64,000 bases of DNA from the NCBI RefSeq assembly GCF_014705605.1, contig NZ_JACXIZ010000004.1, positions 1 to 64,000 of the forward strand. The letters run 5' to 3'. A program made the position numbers and the translations under genes. Every line of letters starts with the position of its first letter. Within the stretch, counting starts at the first letter, position 1. The notes under the pieces were generated by a model, which saw nothing but the letters and a program-made list of their open reading frames with translations, was not told where the DNA came from and ran no database searches. Positions 1 to 9,486 of the stretch are shown one piece after another. Source of the stretch: Paenibacillus sabuli (GTDB lineage Bacteria > Bacillota > Bacilli > Paenibacillales > Paenibacillaceae).

Positions 1-7
1 TGATGGC

Positions 8-83
8 GGAAATAAGCGCAAAATATGAGGCTACAGGAGCGAATTGGCTTCGACACTGGAAATAAGCGCAAAATGCGAGGCTA
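8..83. repeat. Two direct copies of a 26-bp intergenic repeat
   Basis: Copies at 8-33 and 58-83 differ at two adjacent bases and start 50 bp apart. Each begins GGAAATAAGCGC and ends GAGGCTA. The AAATAAGCGC head also occurs in the repeats at 36187-36260, so this may be a diverged relative of that family. No gene is seen in 1-280. Confidence 0.6.
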
Positions 84-125
84 TATTAATAGTAGGTCCG
101 CTTTTTTAATAAATCTGGCAAGCCA

Positions 126-150
126 AAAAGACCGCGCGCTGCGGTCTTTT
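126..150 (+). terminator. Rho-independent terminator of an upstream gene outside the window
   Basis: A perfect 10-bp stem (AAAAGACCGC / GCGGTCTTTT) with a 5-nt loop. The A-run on one side and T-run on the other would let it work in both directions, so it could also serve the minus-strand VOC gene. Confidence 0.75.
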
Positions 151-280
151 CATGATAGCATTCGCGCAAATGAGTGTTTTTGAAAATGCGTAATTTCTTC
201 AGGCGTATAGGCGGTGGCTCAACGATGCGTTAGACATCCGTTTCCGGTTTCATCATGCGCCAGGCGACCGGTGCTCGCGA

Positions 281-712
281 TTAAGCTTGCCCGTCCGGCT
301 GTTCCTCGAACGCGCCCATATCCATATAGGCAATCTCCCAGATGTGACCGTCCAGGTCCTGGAAGCCCCATTGGTACATGAAGCCGTGGTCCACCGCATC
401 GGCATAGACCGTTGCGCCCGCAGCCACCGCCTGATTGACGATTTCGTCCACCTTTGCCCGGCTTTCGGCGGAGATGGCGACGGTCAGCTGCGCGTATTTG
501 GAGGTATCGACGATTTCTTTTTTCGTAAACGACTTGAAAAATTCCTCGACCAGCAGCATGACGAAGATGTTCTCTCCGACTACCAGACAGGCGGCTTTTT
601 CATCTGTGAATTGCAGGTTGAACGCAAAGCCCAGCTCCGTAAAAAACGCTTTCGATTTTTCCAGATCGTTCACATGCAGATTCACAAATATTTGAGAAGA
701 TGTCAATGCCAT
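281..712 (-). CDS. VOC-family (glyoxalase/bleomycin-resistance fold) protein
   Basis: A 143-residue cytosolic protein of the vicinal-oxygen-chelate superfamily. It starts with the beta-strand signature IFVNLHVNDLEKSKAFF and ends with DLDGHIWEIAYMD, the usual second-half motif with a metal-ligand-type Glu. It most resembles the uncharacterised bacterial VOC group with sequences such as FVNLPVKDL, not true glyoxalase I. I chose the ATG at 712 over the TTG at 718 because GAGGTG lies 7 nt before this ATG but almost touches the TTG. It is a single gene facing away from the LysR operon. The substrate is unknown. Confidence 0.85.
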   Translation of the reverse strand: MALTSSQIFVNLHVNDLEKSKAFFTELGFAFNLQFTDEKAACLVVGENIFVMLLVEEFFKSFTKKEIVDTSKYAQLTVAISAESRAKVDEIVNQAVAAGATVYADAVDHGFMYQWGFQDLDGHIWEIAYMDMGAFEEQPDGQA

Positions 713-792
713 TTCCAATCACCTCAACCCCTGGATTTTGTAAAGCTGTTCGCACAGAATCAGTATTTATTGCAATTTTATTTGCCCCAATA

Positions 793-822
793 AATATACC
801 ATAACAGGAATATTCCCGTAAA
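793..822 (-). promoter_or_regulatory. Candidate promoter of the VOC gene
   Basis: On the minus strand TTTACG (817-822) lies 18 nt from TATATT (793-798). The spacer contains the palindromic core GGAATATTCC. It is about 80 nt upstream of the start codon. Confidence 0.4.
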
Positions 823-979
823 GACATTTTCCTAAAATGATCCGAACGCCTCTATCTTGCTCGTATTCCCGACGATGATCTGATTTTCACCTGACGCCTT
901 ATTATCGCACGACTAATTATCGCGCGCCTGTCTCTCGCTCATTCGCATATAGGAGATCACCGGTCGGAGCGCGGACGGT

Positions 980-1870
980 TCATCCCGGCATCTTCATGGT
1001 CAGGACGTGGTCGTGAAACAGCTTGTCCGCGGCAGTCAGCTTGGCCTTGTTGTAGACGAGAAAGGTCTGCCGCATCGGGAACGGACGGCCCTGGATCGGG
1101 ATCGCGACGAGCTGGCCGCCGGCCAGCTCATTGCCCATGTACGACGGCGCGAACAGGGTAGCGACGTGGCTGCCGCCGACCATCTGCTTGATGAGCTCGA
1201 GATTGTGCATCTCGTACTTGACCTGGTAGACCAGGTTGCGCTGGTTGAAGACGAATTCGATCGTCTCGCGGTATTGCTTGCCCTCCTGATAGACGATGAG
1301 CGGATGCTGCGCCACCTCTTCCAGCGTTACCGAACGCTTGCCTGCCCACGGATGCTTGCGCGAGACGATGAAGGTGACGTGCTCGCTGTCCAGCATGCGG
1401 AAGGAGAGCTCGGTGTCGTCGATCGCATAGCGGCTCAGGCCGATATTGAAGGTGCCCATGCGGATGGCGTGAATGATCTCCGTCGTGGAGAACGAATGCA
1501 CCTTGATGTGCATATGCGGAAAATGGGAGGTGAAGCCTTGCAGGATGTCGTACAGGAATGGATTGCTCAGCGAATTGGTGCAGCCGATTTCCAGTCGGAC
1601 CTCCTCGTGCTTGGCCGCCTTGTCAATGGCGATCTGACCCTGCTCCAGCACCTCCAGCAGCTGCAGCGCGTACGGGTAGAATGCCTTGCCCTCCGTGGTC
1701 AGCAGATTGCCGCTTTTACGCCGGATGATGAGCGGCTTGCCGACCTGCTTCTCCAACTGATGGATGCGGTGCGAGACGGTCGGCTGCGGAATGAACAGCA
1801 GCTCAGCCGCTTTCTGAAAGCTGCCCGAACGATAAACGGTCAAAAACGTCTTGATCTGCTCCAGATTCAT
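980..1870 (-). CDS. LysR-family transcriptional regulator
   Basis: A 296-residue DNA-binding regulator of standard LysR length. The N-terminal winged HTH (residues 1-60) has the typical sequence FQKAAELLFIPQPTVSHRI followed by LEKQVGKPLIIRR. An effector-binding periplasmic-protein-like domain follows from about residue 90 (LEIGCTNSLSNPFL). GGAGG lies 8 nt before the ATG. It is transcribed divergently from the peptide-type ABC importer at 2035, so by family habit it probably controls that operon and itself from the shared spacer. The inducer is unknown. Confidence 0.92.
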   Translation of the reverse strand: MNLEQIKTFLTVYRSGSFQKAAELLFIPQPTVSHRIHQLEKQVGKPLIIRRKSGNLLTTEGKAFYPYALQLLEVLEQGQIAIDKAAKHEEVRLEIGCTNSLSNPFLYDILQGFTSHFPHMHIKVHSFSTTEIIHAIRMGTFNIGLSRYAIDDTELSFRMLDSEHVTFIVSRKHPWAGKRSVTLEEVAQHPLIVYQEGKQYRETIEFVFNQRNLVYQVKYEMHNLELIKQMVGGSHVATLFAPSYMGNELAGGQLVAIPIQGRPFPMRQTFLVYNKAKLTAADKLFHDHVLTMKMPG

Positions 1871-1901
1871 AGAGTCCGCCTCCGTTCACAATGATGATCG
1901 G

Positions 1902-1916
1902 TATAAGAACATTATA
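1902..1916. promoter_or_regulatory. Candidate LysR operator
   Basis: An inverted repeat TATAA-GAACA-TTATA in the spacer between the divergent LysR and importer genes. LysR proteins usually bind AT-rich interrupted dyads in such spacers; the assignment is positional inference. Confidence 0.35.
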
Positions 1917-2034
1917 AGTCAGATAGAAAGCGAATCCATAACTTTTTTGAATGGTAATATTCAGAACTGGTCATTTACGAGTAAGATTAACTAACATAAA
2001 ATTAAAAAAAATCGACAAGGAGGCCAGGGGAATC

Positions 2035-3642
2035 ATGAAATGGAGAACAGAGAGACGGCGGGGGTGGAGCGGCCTGATCATGGCTGCTATGCTGCTGCTG
2101 GCGGCTTGCAGCGGGGGCAACGAGGACGGGAACGGAGCAGCAGGGAACAGCGGAACCGACGGAACGGGCAATGCGACAGCCGGCGAGGCGGAGGCTGCGG
2201 CCGCTGCGGAGAAGGTGCTGCGCATTCGGTATTACGACGATCCGGCCGGCTTTGACCCGGCGACCATCTTCCGCGTGGAGAATGAGAACATCGCCTTCAA
2301 CCTATTCAGCGGCCTCACCTCCTACAGCCCGAGCGGCGAGATCATCCCGGATCTGGCGGAGAGCTGGGAAACGGACGATAACATGACCTGGACCTTCCAT
2401 CTGCGCGAAGGGGTGCAATGGCAGAAAGGCTATGGCGAATTCACCGCGGCGGACGTGCTGTACTCGTACGACCGCATTCTCGATCCGGCCACCGCTTCGC
2501 CGTATGCCAGCGAATTCGCCAACGTGGCGTCCTACGAGGCAACGGACGACTATACGGTCGTGATCAAGCTGAAGTCGCCGGACGCGAACTTCCTTCACGT
2601 CGTAGCGAATTATCATCAGGGCCAGATCGTGAAGCAGGAGGCGGTCGAGGAGCTCGGCGACCAATTCATGTGGAATCCGGTCGGGACGGGCCCGTACATG
2701 ATCGAGAGTATGAAGACCAACTCCGAGATCGTCATGGTGCGCCACGAGGATTATTACCGCGGTCCGGCACCGATCGAGCGGCTCGTCTTCAGCATCATCA
2801 AGGACGACGACACGGCGGCGATCGCCCTGCAGAACGGCGAGGTCGACCTGGCGATGCGGATCGAGCGCACCGAGCTGCTGGAGCGCCTCGAGGCCGACGG
2901 CTTCAGTCTCAATCCGCTGTACGACCGGGCGGTGAACCTGCGCATCTTCAATACCGACGTCGAGCCGCTCGGCGAGGTGAAGGTCCGTCAGGCCTGGGCG
3001 CATGCCGTCGACTGGGCGAGCAACATCGCCGCGACCAATCCGATGGGCGACTCGCCGACGATCAACCTGCTGCCCAAGTGGATGGAGGTCTATACCGACG
3101 ACGTCCCGGTGTACGACTACGATCCGGAGAAGGCGAAGCAGCTGCTCGCCGAGGCAGGCTATCCGGACGGCTTCAGCGTGACGATGCATGTGCGCAGCGT
3201 CGAGGAGATCGATCAGCTCGAGCAGGAGAATCTGCGCGCGGTCGGCATCGACATGCAGTTCGAGATCGTCGAGGCGGCGATGTACAATCAGATTCGCAAT
3301 GACGGCAGCTTCGAGGTATCCGGCCGGCAGCTGCCGGCGATCAATCCGGACATGATCCTCTTCAGCTACCTGCACCCAGACAATATCGCGCCCAACGGGC
3401 TCAACGGCGCCCGCTACGACAATCCGGAGCTGACCGAGCTGCTGGAGGCGGCGCGCGCCGAAATCGACGCCGACAAGCGCAAGAGCTTGTATGCGCAGGT
3501 GCAGCGCATCGCGCTTACCGATCTGCCGTACATTCCGCGGCTCTCGGCCAACGGCTTCTGGCCCGGCTTCGACTATGTCGAGAATGTCGTCATCAATCCG
3601 TTGTCGCAGGTCAACTTCTATGAAGTGGACATGACGAATTAA
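2035..3642 (+). CDS. Extracellular solute-binding lipoprotein, family 5 (Opp/Dpp/Nik type)
   Basis: A 535-residue lipoprotein that captures the ligand for the ABC importer encoded next. It has a signal peptide with lipobox LLLAAC and a Gly/Ala/Asn-rich linker, then the family-5 fold: FDPATIFRVENENIAFNLF, LAESWETDDNMTWTFHLR and VGTGPYMIE. The usual features of dipeptide, oligopeptide or nickel-binding proteins are present and the length is normal. I chose the ATG at 2035 because AAGGAGG precedes it and the signal peptide begins there; an upstream in-frame start at 1951 would add 28 residues before it. An 8-bp inverted repeat (GCGGACCG / CGGTCCGC, 3651-3727) follows the gene and may set transcript levels. 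The ligand is unknown. Confidence 0.9.
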   Translation: MKWRTERRRGWSGLIMAAMLLLAACSGGNEDGNGAAGNSGTDGTGNATAGEAEAAAAAEKVLRIRYYDDPAGFDPATIFRVENENIAFNLFSGLTSYSPSGEIIPDLAESWETDDNMTWTFHLREGVQWQKGYGEFTAADVLYSYDRILDPATASPYASEFANVASYEATDDYTVVIKLKSPDANFLHVVANYHQGQIVKQEAVEELGDQFMWNPVGTGPYMIESMKTNSEIVMVRHEDYYRGPAPIERLVFSIIKDDDTAAIALQNGEVDLAMRIERTELLERLEADGFSLNPLYDRAVNLRIFNTDVEPLGEVKVRQAWAHAVDWASNIAATNPMGDSPTINLLPKWMEVYTDDVPVYDYDPEKAKQLLAEAGYPDGFSVTMHVRSVEEIDQLEQENLRAVGIDMQFEIVEAAMYNQIRNDGSFEVSGRQLPAINPDMILFSYLHPDNIAPNGLNGARYDNPELTELLEAARAEIDADKRKSLYAQVQRIALTDLPYIPRLSANGFWPGFDYVENVVINPLSQVNFYEVDMTN

Positions 3643-3758
3643 CCGGTGGGGCGGACCGGCTCTGTCCCAGCGGCGATCGGCCGTACCAGGCAGGCGCGGG
3701 CTCTGAACAATTCGGGCGGCGGTCCGCTCGCCCAATCGCATAATCAGGAGGGATCGGG

Positions 3759-4706
3759 ATGAAGGAGTATTTGGTCAAAAAAGCATGGCAGCTCATTCCG
3801 ACCGTGCTCGGCGTCGTCACGCTCGTCTTCATCGTCATGCGCCTCATCCCCGGCGACGCCACCTCGCATATGGCCGGCGACAATCTGTCTGGCGATGCGC
3901 TCAACGCGATGCGCGAGCGCATGGGGCTGGACGTGCCGATCTGGCAGCAGTATTTCAATTACTTGCTGCAGCTCGTGCGCCTCGATCTGGGCACCACGAT
4001 GGTCACCGGCCAGCCGGTCGCCAAGCTGATCCTGGAGGCGCTGCCGGTCACCTTTCTCATCTCGGTGCTGACCGTCGGCATCTCCTGCCTGGTGGCGATC
4101 ACGCTCGGCACGCTGGCGGCGTTCACCGCGCACAAGGGCAAGAAGCTGGTCGATTCGGTGCTGACGTGGATCACGATGCTCGTCGATCTGATGCCGTCGT
4201 TCTGGATGGCGCTGCTGCTGATGCTGCTGTTCACGCTCACGCTCGGCTGGCTCCCGGCGACGGGCTCGATCGATTACGGCGATCCGCTCGGCCTGCTCCG
4301 GCGCATCGCGCTGCCGCTGATCGTGCTGTGCATGGGACAGATCTCGACGATTGCCCGGATCACCCGCACCTCGGTGCTGGAGGTGCTGAACGAGGACTAC
4401 ATTCGTACCGCCCGCGCATTTGGGGCGCCGCAGCTGCTGGTCGTCTTTCGCCACGCGCTCAAGAATGCGGCGATGCCGATCATCACCGTAGCCGGGCTGG
4501 CCTTCGGCAGTCTGATGAACGGGACGGTCATCACCGAATTCATCTTCTCGATTCCGGGTATCGGCTCGCTCCTGATCGGCGGTATCAAGATGCGCGACTA
4601 CACGCTCGTGCAGAGCGTCATCCTCGTCTACTCGATGCTGTTCATCGTCGTGAACATGATGACGGACTTGATCTACCGGTATATGGACCCGCGGGTGAAG
4701 TATTAG
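3759..4706 (+). CDS. ABC importer permease, DppB/OppB type
   Basis: A 315-residue integral membrane protein, one of the two channel subunits. The first transmembrane helix carries the family's conserved TVLGVVTLVFIVMRLIPGD. The EAA loop reads EDYIRTARAFGAPQLLVVFRH, where the ATPase docks. About six membrane helices are visible and the length matches DppB. AGGAGGG precedes the ATG. It lies in the operon after the binding protein and 66 nt before its partner permease. Confidence 0.93.
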   Translation: MKEYLVKKAWQLIPTVLGVVTLVFIVMRLIPGDATSHMAGDNLSGDALNAMRERMGLDVPIWQQYFNYLLQLVRLDLGTTMVTGQPVAKLILEALPVTFLISVLTVGISCLVAITLGTLAAFTAHKGKKLVDSVLTWITMLVDLMPSFWMALLLMLLFTLTLGWLPATGSIDYGDPLGLLRRIALPLIVLCMGQISTIARITRTSVLEVLNEDYIRTARAFGAPQLLVVFRHALKNAAMPIITVAGLAFGSLMNGTVITEFIFSIPGIGSLLIGGIKMRDYTLVQSVILVYSMLFIVVNMMTDLIYRYMDPRVKY

Positions 4707-4772
4707 ATCTTAGATCGTAGTAGGTCAGACTGGCGCCGGGCCACGGACGGCGCGAAGGGAGATGCATGACAG

Positions 4773-5663
4773 ATGGAAAAAAGTGCCGAAGGCACCCTTG
4801 GACGCTCGGCCTCGCTGCCGCTGACATGGCCGAGGCTGGGCAACGTGATCCGACTGTGCAAAAACAAGCAAGGGATGATCGGCCTGCTGATCCTGCTGCC
4901 GCTGGTGGCCGTGGCGCTGCTGGCGCCGGTGCTGCCGCTCGCCGATCCGCTCGCGTCCAATGTGAAGGCGGGGCTGCACGCCCCGGCCCTCGATTATCCG
5001 ATGGGCACGGACAAGATCGGCCGCGATATCATGAGCCGCACGATCTCGGGCATGCAGACCTCGCTCGTCGTCGGCTTCGTCGTAGCGGCGATCACGCTTG
5101 CCGGCGGTCTGCTCGTCGGCACGATCTCGGCCTACTTCGGCGGGCGGCTCGACCGCATCATCATGGCGATCGTGGATGTCTTCCTGTCCTTCCCGTCGCT
5201 GCTGCTGGCGATCGCGCTCGTCGCGATCTTCGGCGCCGGCATCCTGCCGGTCATCGTCGCGATCGCGATCGCCGACCTGCCACGCTCGATCCGGCTGCAG
5301 CGCTCGCTCGTGCTGAGCGTCAAGTCGCGCCCCTACATCGACGCGGCCCGCATGGTATCGGCGCCGACGCACTGGCTGATGGCGCGCCATATCGTGCCCA
5401 ATACGCTGGCGCCGATGCTCGTCTCGGCCAGCATCGTCGCCGCCAGCGCGATCCTGACCGAGGCCAGCCTCAGCTTCCTCGGGCTCGGCATCACGCCGCC
5501 GGCGCCGTCGCTGGGCAATATCATCAAGGAGGGCCAGCCGTATCTGCAGGAAGCCTGGTGGATCTCGACCTTTCCCGGGCTGGTCATCTTCGCCATCGCG
5601 GTCAGTCTGCACCTGATCGCCGACGGCATCCGCGAGGTGATGGACCCGCGCTCGCGGCAGTAG
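4773..5663 (+). CDS. ABC importer permease, DppC/OppC type
   Basis: A 296-residue second channel subunit. It has an N-terminal cytoplasmic stretch, a helix at about residues 36-57 (IGLLILLPLVAVALLAPVL), the family motif YPMGTDKIGRDIMSR, and the EAA loop YIDAARMVSAPTHWLMARH. The C-terminus EVMDPRSR is typical of DppC. AAGGGAG precedes the start by about 11 nt. It pairs with the permease at 3759. Confidence 0.93.
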   Translation: MEKSAEGTLGRSASLPLTWPRLGNVIRLCKNKQGMIGLLILLPLVAVALLAPVLPLADPLASNVKAGLHAPALDYPMGTDKIGRDIMSRTISGMQTSLVVGFVVAAITLAGGLLVGTISAYFGGRLDRIIMAIVDVFLSFPSLLLAIALVAIFGAGILPVIVAIAIADLPRSIRLQRSLVLSVKSRPYIDAARMVSAPTHWLMARHIVPNTLAPMLVSASIVAASAILTEASLSFLGLGITPPAPSLGNIIKEGQPYLQEAWWISTFPGLVIFAIAVSLHLIADGIREVMDPRSRQ

Positions 5664-5765
5664 GGGCGGGCGTGTCGGGAGGGCTGGCGTCTGCTGAGAC
5701 GAAGCGTGATGAGGATGGAAGGCTATAAGGATTAAGAGGAAATAAAGAGGAAGGTGGGGAGGCCC

Positions 5766-8207
5766 ATGGCACAATGGATCGAACCGGGCAAGGCGGTACG
5801 GGCTGCGGCCGGAGCTGCGACCGGAGCTGCGACGGCAAGCGCCGAAGCGGTGGACAGAGCCGAAGCGGCTGCCGGAGCAACGGGAAGCGCGGACGTCGTG
5901 AGCGGAGCTGTCAGTAGATCCGAGGCAGTCGCCGGTACTGCCGGTACTGCCGGTGCTGTCGAAGCTGTGCAGAGCGCCGAAGCAGTCACCGGCGCCGCCG
6001 GAGAGCCGCTGCTGGAAGTGGAGGACCTGCACACGCACTTCCACACCGATCAGGGCGCGGTGCGGGCGGTGAACGGCGTCTCGTTCGCGCTGCGCGCGGG
6101 CGAGCGGCTCGCCGTCGTCGGCGAGAGCGGCTCGGGCAAGAGCGCGATGGCAATGTCGCTGCTGCAGCTGGTCGCGCATCCGGGCAAGATCGTCTCCGGG
6201 GAGGTGCGGCTGCAGGGCCGCGATCTGCTGCGCATGTCCGAGCGCGAGCTCGGCGCGGTGCGGGGCGGGGCGATCGGCACGGTGTTCCAGGATCCGATGT
6301 CGTCGCTCGATCCGGTCATGACGGTGGAGGATCAGCTCGTGCACACGATTCGCCGCCACCTCCAGCTGACTCGCGGCCAGGCTGCCGCCCGGGCAGTGGA
6401 GCTGCTGCGCCAGGTCGGCATCCCCGATCCCGAGGCGCGGGTGCGCTGCTACCCGTTCGAGCTGAGCGGCGGCATGCGCCAGCGCGTGCTGATCGCGATG
6501 GCGCTCTCCTGCAATCCGCAGCTCATCCTGGCCGACGAGCCGACGACAGCACTTGACGTGACGATTCAGGCGCAGATCATCGAGCTGCTCAAGCGGCTGT
6601 CGGAGGAGACGGGCTGCGCGATGCTGTTCATCACGCACGATCTGGGCCTGGTGGCGCGCTTCGCACAGAAGGTCGCGGTCATGTACGCCGGCAAAATCGT
6701 GGAATACGGCCGCGTCCACGAGATCTTCGCCAATCCGCAGCATCCGTATACGCAGAGCCTCTTGCAGACGATTCCGAGCGCGGGAGGCGAGCGCGCGCAC
6801 CGGCTACTGCAGATCGAGGGCTTCCCGCCGGATATGCGGCAGCCGCTCCCGGGCTGCTCGTTCGCGGCGCGCTGCCCGGCGGTGCAGCCGGGCTGCCGCG
6901 CGGCCGCGCCGCTGCTCAGCGAGCGCTCGCCCACGCATCAGGCCGCCTGCTTCGTGGAGGGCGGGATCCGCAGGGAGGCGCTCCAGGCGGCGGCGGACGC
7001 GCATCGCCAGGCGAGCCGGCCCGCCGGGAGTGCGGCATCGGCCGACCGTACGGCATCGGCGGTGACGGGCGACGGGCCGCGCGTGACGATTGGAGGCGCG
7101 GCCGTCCACGGCGCCGCTGCGCCGGTCGCAGCCCGCGCCGCGGCAGCGATGGAGGCGGCTGAAGGGGTGTCGGCAGGCGCGACGCTGCAGGGCCTGGCCC
7201 CCGACGCGTCTGTCGCAGCGCCGCCGGTGCAGCCGGTGCTGGAGCTGCGGTCGCTGGCCAAGCACTTCGCCACGACGCAGCCGGCCGGTCTGCTACGCAA
7301 GCGCAAGCGGCTCGTGCGCGCCGTCGACGGCATCGATCTGACGCTCATGCCGGGACAGACGCTCGGCATCGTCGGCGAGTCCGGCTGCGGCAAGAGCACG
7401 ATGGCGCGCCTGCTGCTGCGCTTCGAGGAGCCGACCGCGGGCAGCATCCTCGTGGAGGGCGTGGACATCGCCCATATGAAGGGAGATGAGCTCAGAGGCT
7501 TCCGCAGCAAGGTGCAGATGGTGTTCCAGGACCCGTATTCCTCCTTCAATCCGAAGATGACGATCCGTCAGGTGATCGGCGAGCCGCTGCAAGTGATGAA
7601 GGTCGGTACGGCGGCGGAGCGCGAGCGCCGCATCCGCGAGCTCATCCAGACGGTCGGGCTGGACGTCTCGTACCTCGACCGCCATCCGAATCAGCTAAGC
7701 GGCGGACAGCGGCAGCGGATCGCGATCGCGCGGGCGCTGGCGCTCTCGCCGTCGATCATCGTCGCCGACGAGCCGACCTCGGCGCTCGACGTGTCGGTGC
7801 GGGCGCAGGTCATCAATCTGCTGGCGGAGCTGCGGGAGCGGCTCGGGATCAGCCTCGTCTTCATCTCGCATGATCTGTCGGTGGTGCGGCATATCTCGGA
7901 CCATATCGCGGTCATGTATCTCGGCCAGGTGGTCGAATCGGGACCGGCCGAGCAGGTATTCGCAGCGCCCAAGCATCCGTACACCCGGGCGCTGCTGTAC
8001 GCCGCGCCGGTGCCCGATCCGCAGCTCGAGGACCGGCGCGAGCTGGAGCTGCTGAAGGGCGAGCTGCCGAGTCCGGCCAATCCGCCGCAGGGCTGCCGCT
8101 TCAGCACGCGCTGCCCGCTCGTGCAGGACGCCTGCAAGCAGGAGATGCCGCCGCTCGAATCCGCGGCCGAGCCGGATCGCAAGGTGGCCTGCTTTTACGC
8201 TTCGTAA
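5766..8207 (+). CDS. Fused double ABC ATPase (DppD-DppF type)
   Basis: An 813-residue protein carrying both ATPase subunits of the importer in one chain. Domain 1 has Walker A GESGSGKS (about 119-126), signature LSGGMRQR, Walker [13 protein letters not shown] and a Cys-rich Opp C-terminal motif ([14 protein letters not shown]). Domain 2 repeats the set: [28 protein letters not shown] and [14 protein letters not shown]. An Ala-rich 75-residue N-terminal extension and a roughly 100-residue Ala-rich linker are low in complexity and may be disordered. The ATG at 5766 follows GGGGAGG closely; a GTG at 5754 is an alternative. Fused forms are known in this family. Confidence 0.92.
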   Translation: MAQWIEPGKAVRAAAGAATGAATASAEAVDRAEAAAGATGSADVVSGAVSRSEAVAGTAGTAGAVEAVQSAEAVTGAAGEPLLEVEDLHTHFHTDQGAVRAVNGVSFALRAGERLAVVGESGSGKSAMAMSLLQLVAHPGKIVSGEVRLQGRDLLRMSERELGAVRGGAIGTVFQDPMSSLDPVMTVEDQLVHTIRRHLQLTRGQAAARAVELLRQVGIPDPEARVRCYPFELSGGMRQRVLIAMALSCNPQLILADEPTTALDVTIQAQIIELLKRLSEETGCAMLFITHDLGLVARFAQKVAVMYAGKIVEYGRVHEIFANPQHPYTQSLLQTIPSAGGERAHRLLQIEGFPPDMRQPLPGCSFAARCPAVQPGCRAAAPLLSERSPTHQAACFVEGGIRREALQAAADAHRQASRPAGSAASADRTASAVTGDGPRVTIGGAAVHGAAAPVAARAAAAMEAAEGVSAGATLQGLAPDASVAAPPVQPVLELRSLAKHFATTQPAGLLRKRKRLVRAVDGIDLTLMPGQTLGIVGESGCGKSTMARLLLRFEEPTAGSILVEGVDIAHMKGDELRGFRSKVQMVFQDPYSSFNPKMTIRQVIGEPLQVMKVGTAAERERRIRELIQTVGLDVSYLDRHPNQLSGGQRQRIAIARALALSPSIIVADEPTSALDVSVRAQVINLLAELRERLGISLVFISHDLSVVRHISDHIAVMYLGQVVESGPAEQVFAAPKHPYTRALLYAAPVPDPQLEDRRELELLKGELPSPANPPQGCRFSTRCPLVQDACKQEMPPLESAAEPDRKVACFYAS

Positions 8208-8235
8208 CGGCAATTCACGTAAGGGGATTGGCACA

Positions 8236-9486
8236 TTGAAAAAGACAAGCATCGTGGGCGGGGGCCTGCACTTCGGCATCAATACGCTCACCCAACCGTT
8301 CTTCGCGCTGTACGCGGCGCAGCTCGGCGCCTCGACTGCCAGCATCGGCGGGATGCTCACGCTCAAGGCGGTGCTGCCGCTCCTCATCGCGCTGCCTGCC
8401 GGGCAGCTCATCGACCGGCTCGGCGCGCCGCAGCTGATGCGCTGGGGCAATCGGATCACGATCCTGTCGCTGGCGCTGATGGTGTGGAGTCCCAATCTGC
8501 TGCTGCTGACGCTGTCGCAGCTGCTGATCGGGGCCGGCACGATGATCGTCGCTTCGTCGCTGCAGGTCATCGTCTCCGAGGGCGACAAGGCCGAGCGCGA
8601 GCGCAATATTACGCGCTACTCCGCCTGGTGCTCGGGCGGCAGCATGGTCGGACCGCTCGTCGGCGGCGCGGCGGTGTCCGCCGTGTCGGCCCTGCGGCTC
8701 GAGGGCTGGCTGGGCGCACTGACTGACGGCTATCGCACGGCGTTCCTGATCGCGCTATTCGCAGCGCTATTGTTCGGCGCCCTCTTCCGCTGGGCGAGCC
8801 GGCACGTGCGTCCCGATCCAGGCTTCGGCGCCCAACTGCGCACGGTCTTCCAGCCGCGCGAGATTGCGGACAGCTATCTGAAGGGCATTCATCTCGTGCG
8901 AAGTCCGGGTATTCAGTTCGGATTGCTCGGCACATTCCTGATTCATTTTATCCAGTCGATCTGGATCGGCTTTTTCCCGCTGTATCTGGATATGCTCGGC
9001 TACAGCGCCTTCGTCATCTCGGTGCTCGTCTCGCTGCGCGGACTGGCGGGCATGGTCTCGCGCATGTTCATCGGCCGGCTGACGCGGCGCTGGTCGCATC
9101 AGGCGCTCTTGATCGGCGCGGGCTGCGCCGCCGCTGTCTGTCTCCTGCTGCTGCCCGGCATGGGGTGGCATGCCGCGGCAGTCGGCGCCGTGTCCTTGTT
9201 GATCGGCGCGGCGGTCGGCATCAATATGCCGGTCAGCACGATGATCATGGTCGAGGACGCGATGGGCGATCGCGGCAAGATCATGGGTCTGCGCCTGCTC
9301 GCCAACCGTTCCTCCCAAGTCGCGGCGCCGATGCTGTTTGGCCTGGTGGGCCAACTGCTCGGGCTGGCCGCGGCCTTCTATGCCGGAGGAGCGATGCTGC
9401 TCGCCGCCATGCTCGGCTTCAGCGTGTATCACCGGACGCGCGGCGCTGCCGTCGCGATCAAACAACGTGTGGAGGTAGAAAAATGA
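8236..9486 (+). CDS. MFS transporter (first of two in the operon)
   Basis: A 416-residue membrane protein with about 12 hydrophobic helices and the MFS loop 2-3 motif AGQLIDRLGAPQLMR. It starts at TTG with AAGGGG 9 nt upstream. Its stop overlaps the start of the next gene by ATGA, implying translational coupling. Position between an importer and two cysteine hydrolases suggests export or uptake of the pathway compound. The substrate cannot be assigned. Confidence 0.85.
   Translation: MKKTSIVGGGLHFGINTLTQPFFALYAAQLGASTASIGGMLTLKAVLPLLIALPAGQLIDRLGAPQLMRWGNRITILSLALMVWSPNLLLLTLSQLLIGAGTMIVASSLQVIVSEGDKAERERNITRYSAWCSGGSMVGPLVGGAAVSAVSALRLEGWLGALTDGYRTAFLIALFAALLFGALFRWASRHVRPDPGFGAQLRTVFQPREIADSYLKGIHLVRSPGIQFGLLGTFLIHFIQSIWIGFFPLYLDMLGYSAFVISVLVSLRGLAGMVSRMFIGRLTRRWSHQALLIGAGCAAAVCLLLLPGMGWHAAAVGAVSLLIGAAVGINMPVSTMIMVEDAMGDRGKIMGLRLLANRSSQVAAPMLFGLVGQLLGLAAAFYAGGAMLLAAMLGFSVYHRTRGAAVAIKQRVEVEK

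Noticed and set aside
4725-6800. A 691-codon minus-strand open frame
   Set aside because: Antisense to the permease and ATPase genes, with low-complexity composition and no start signal.
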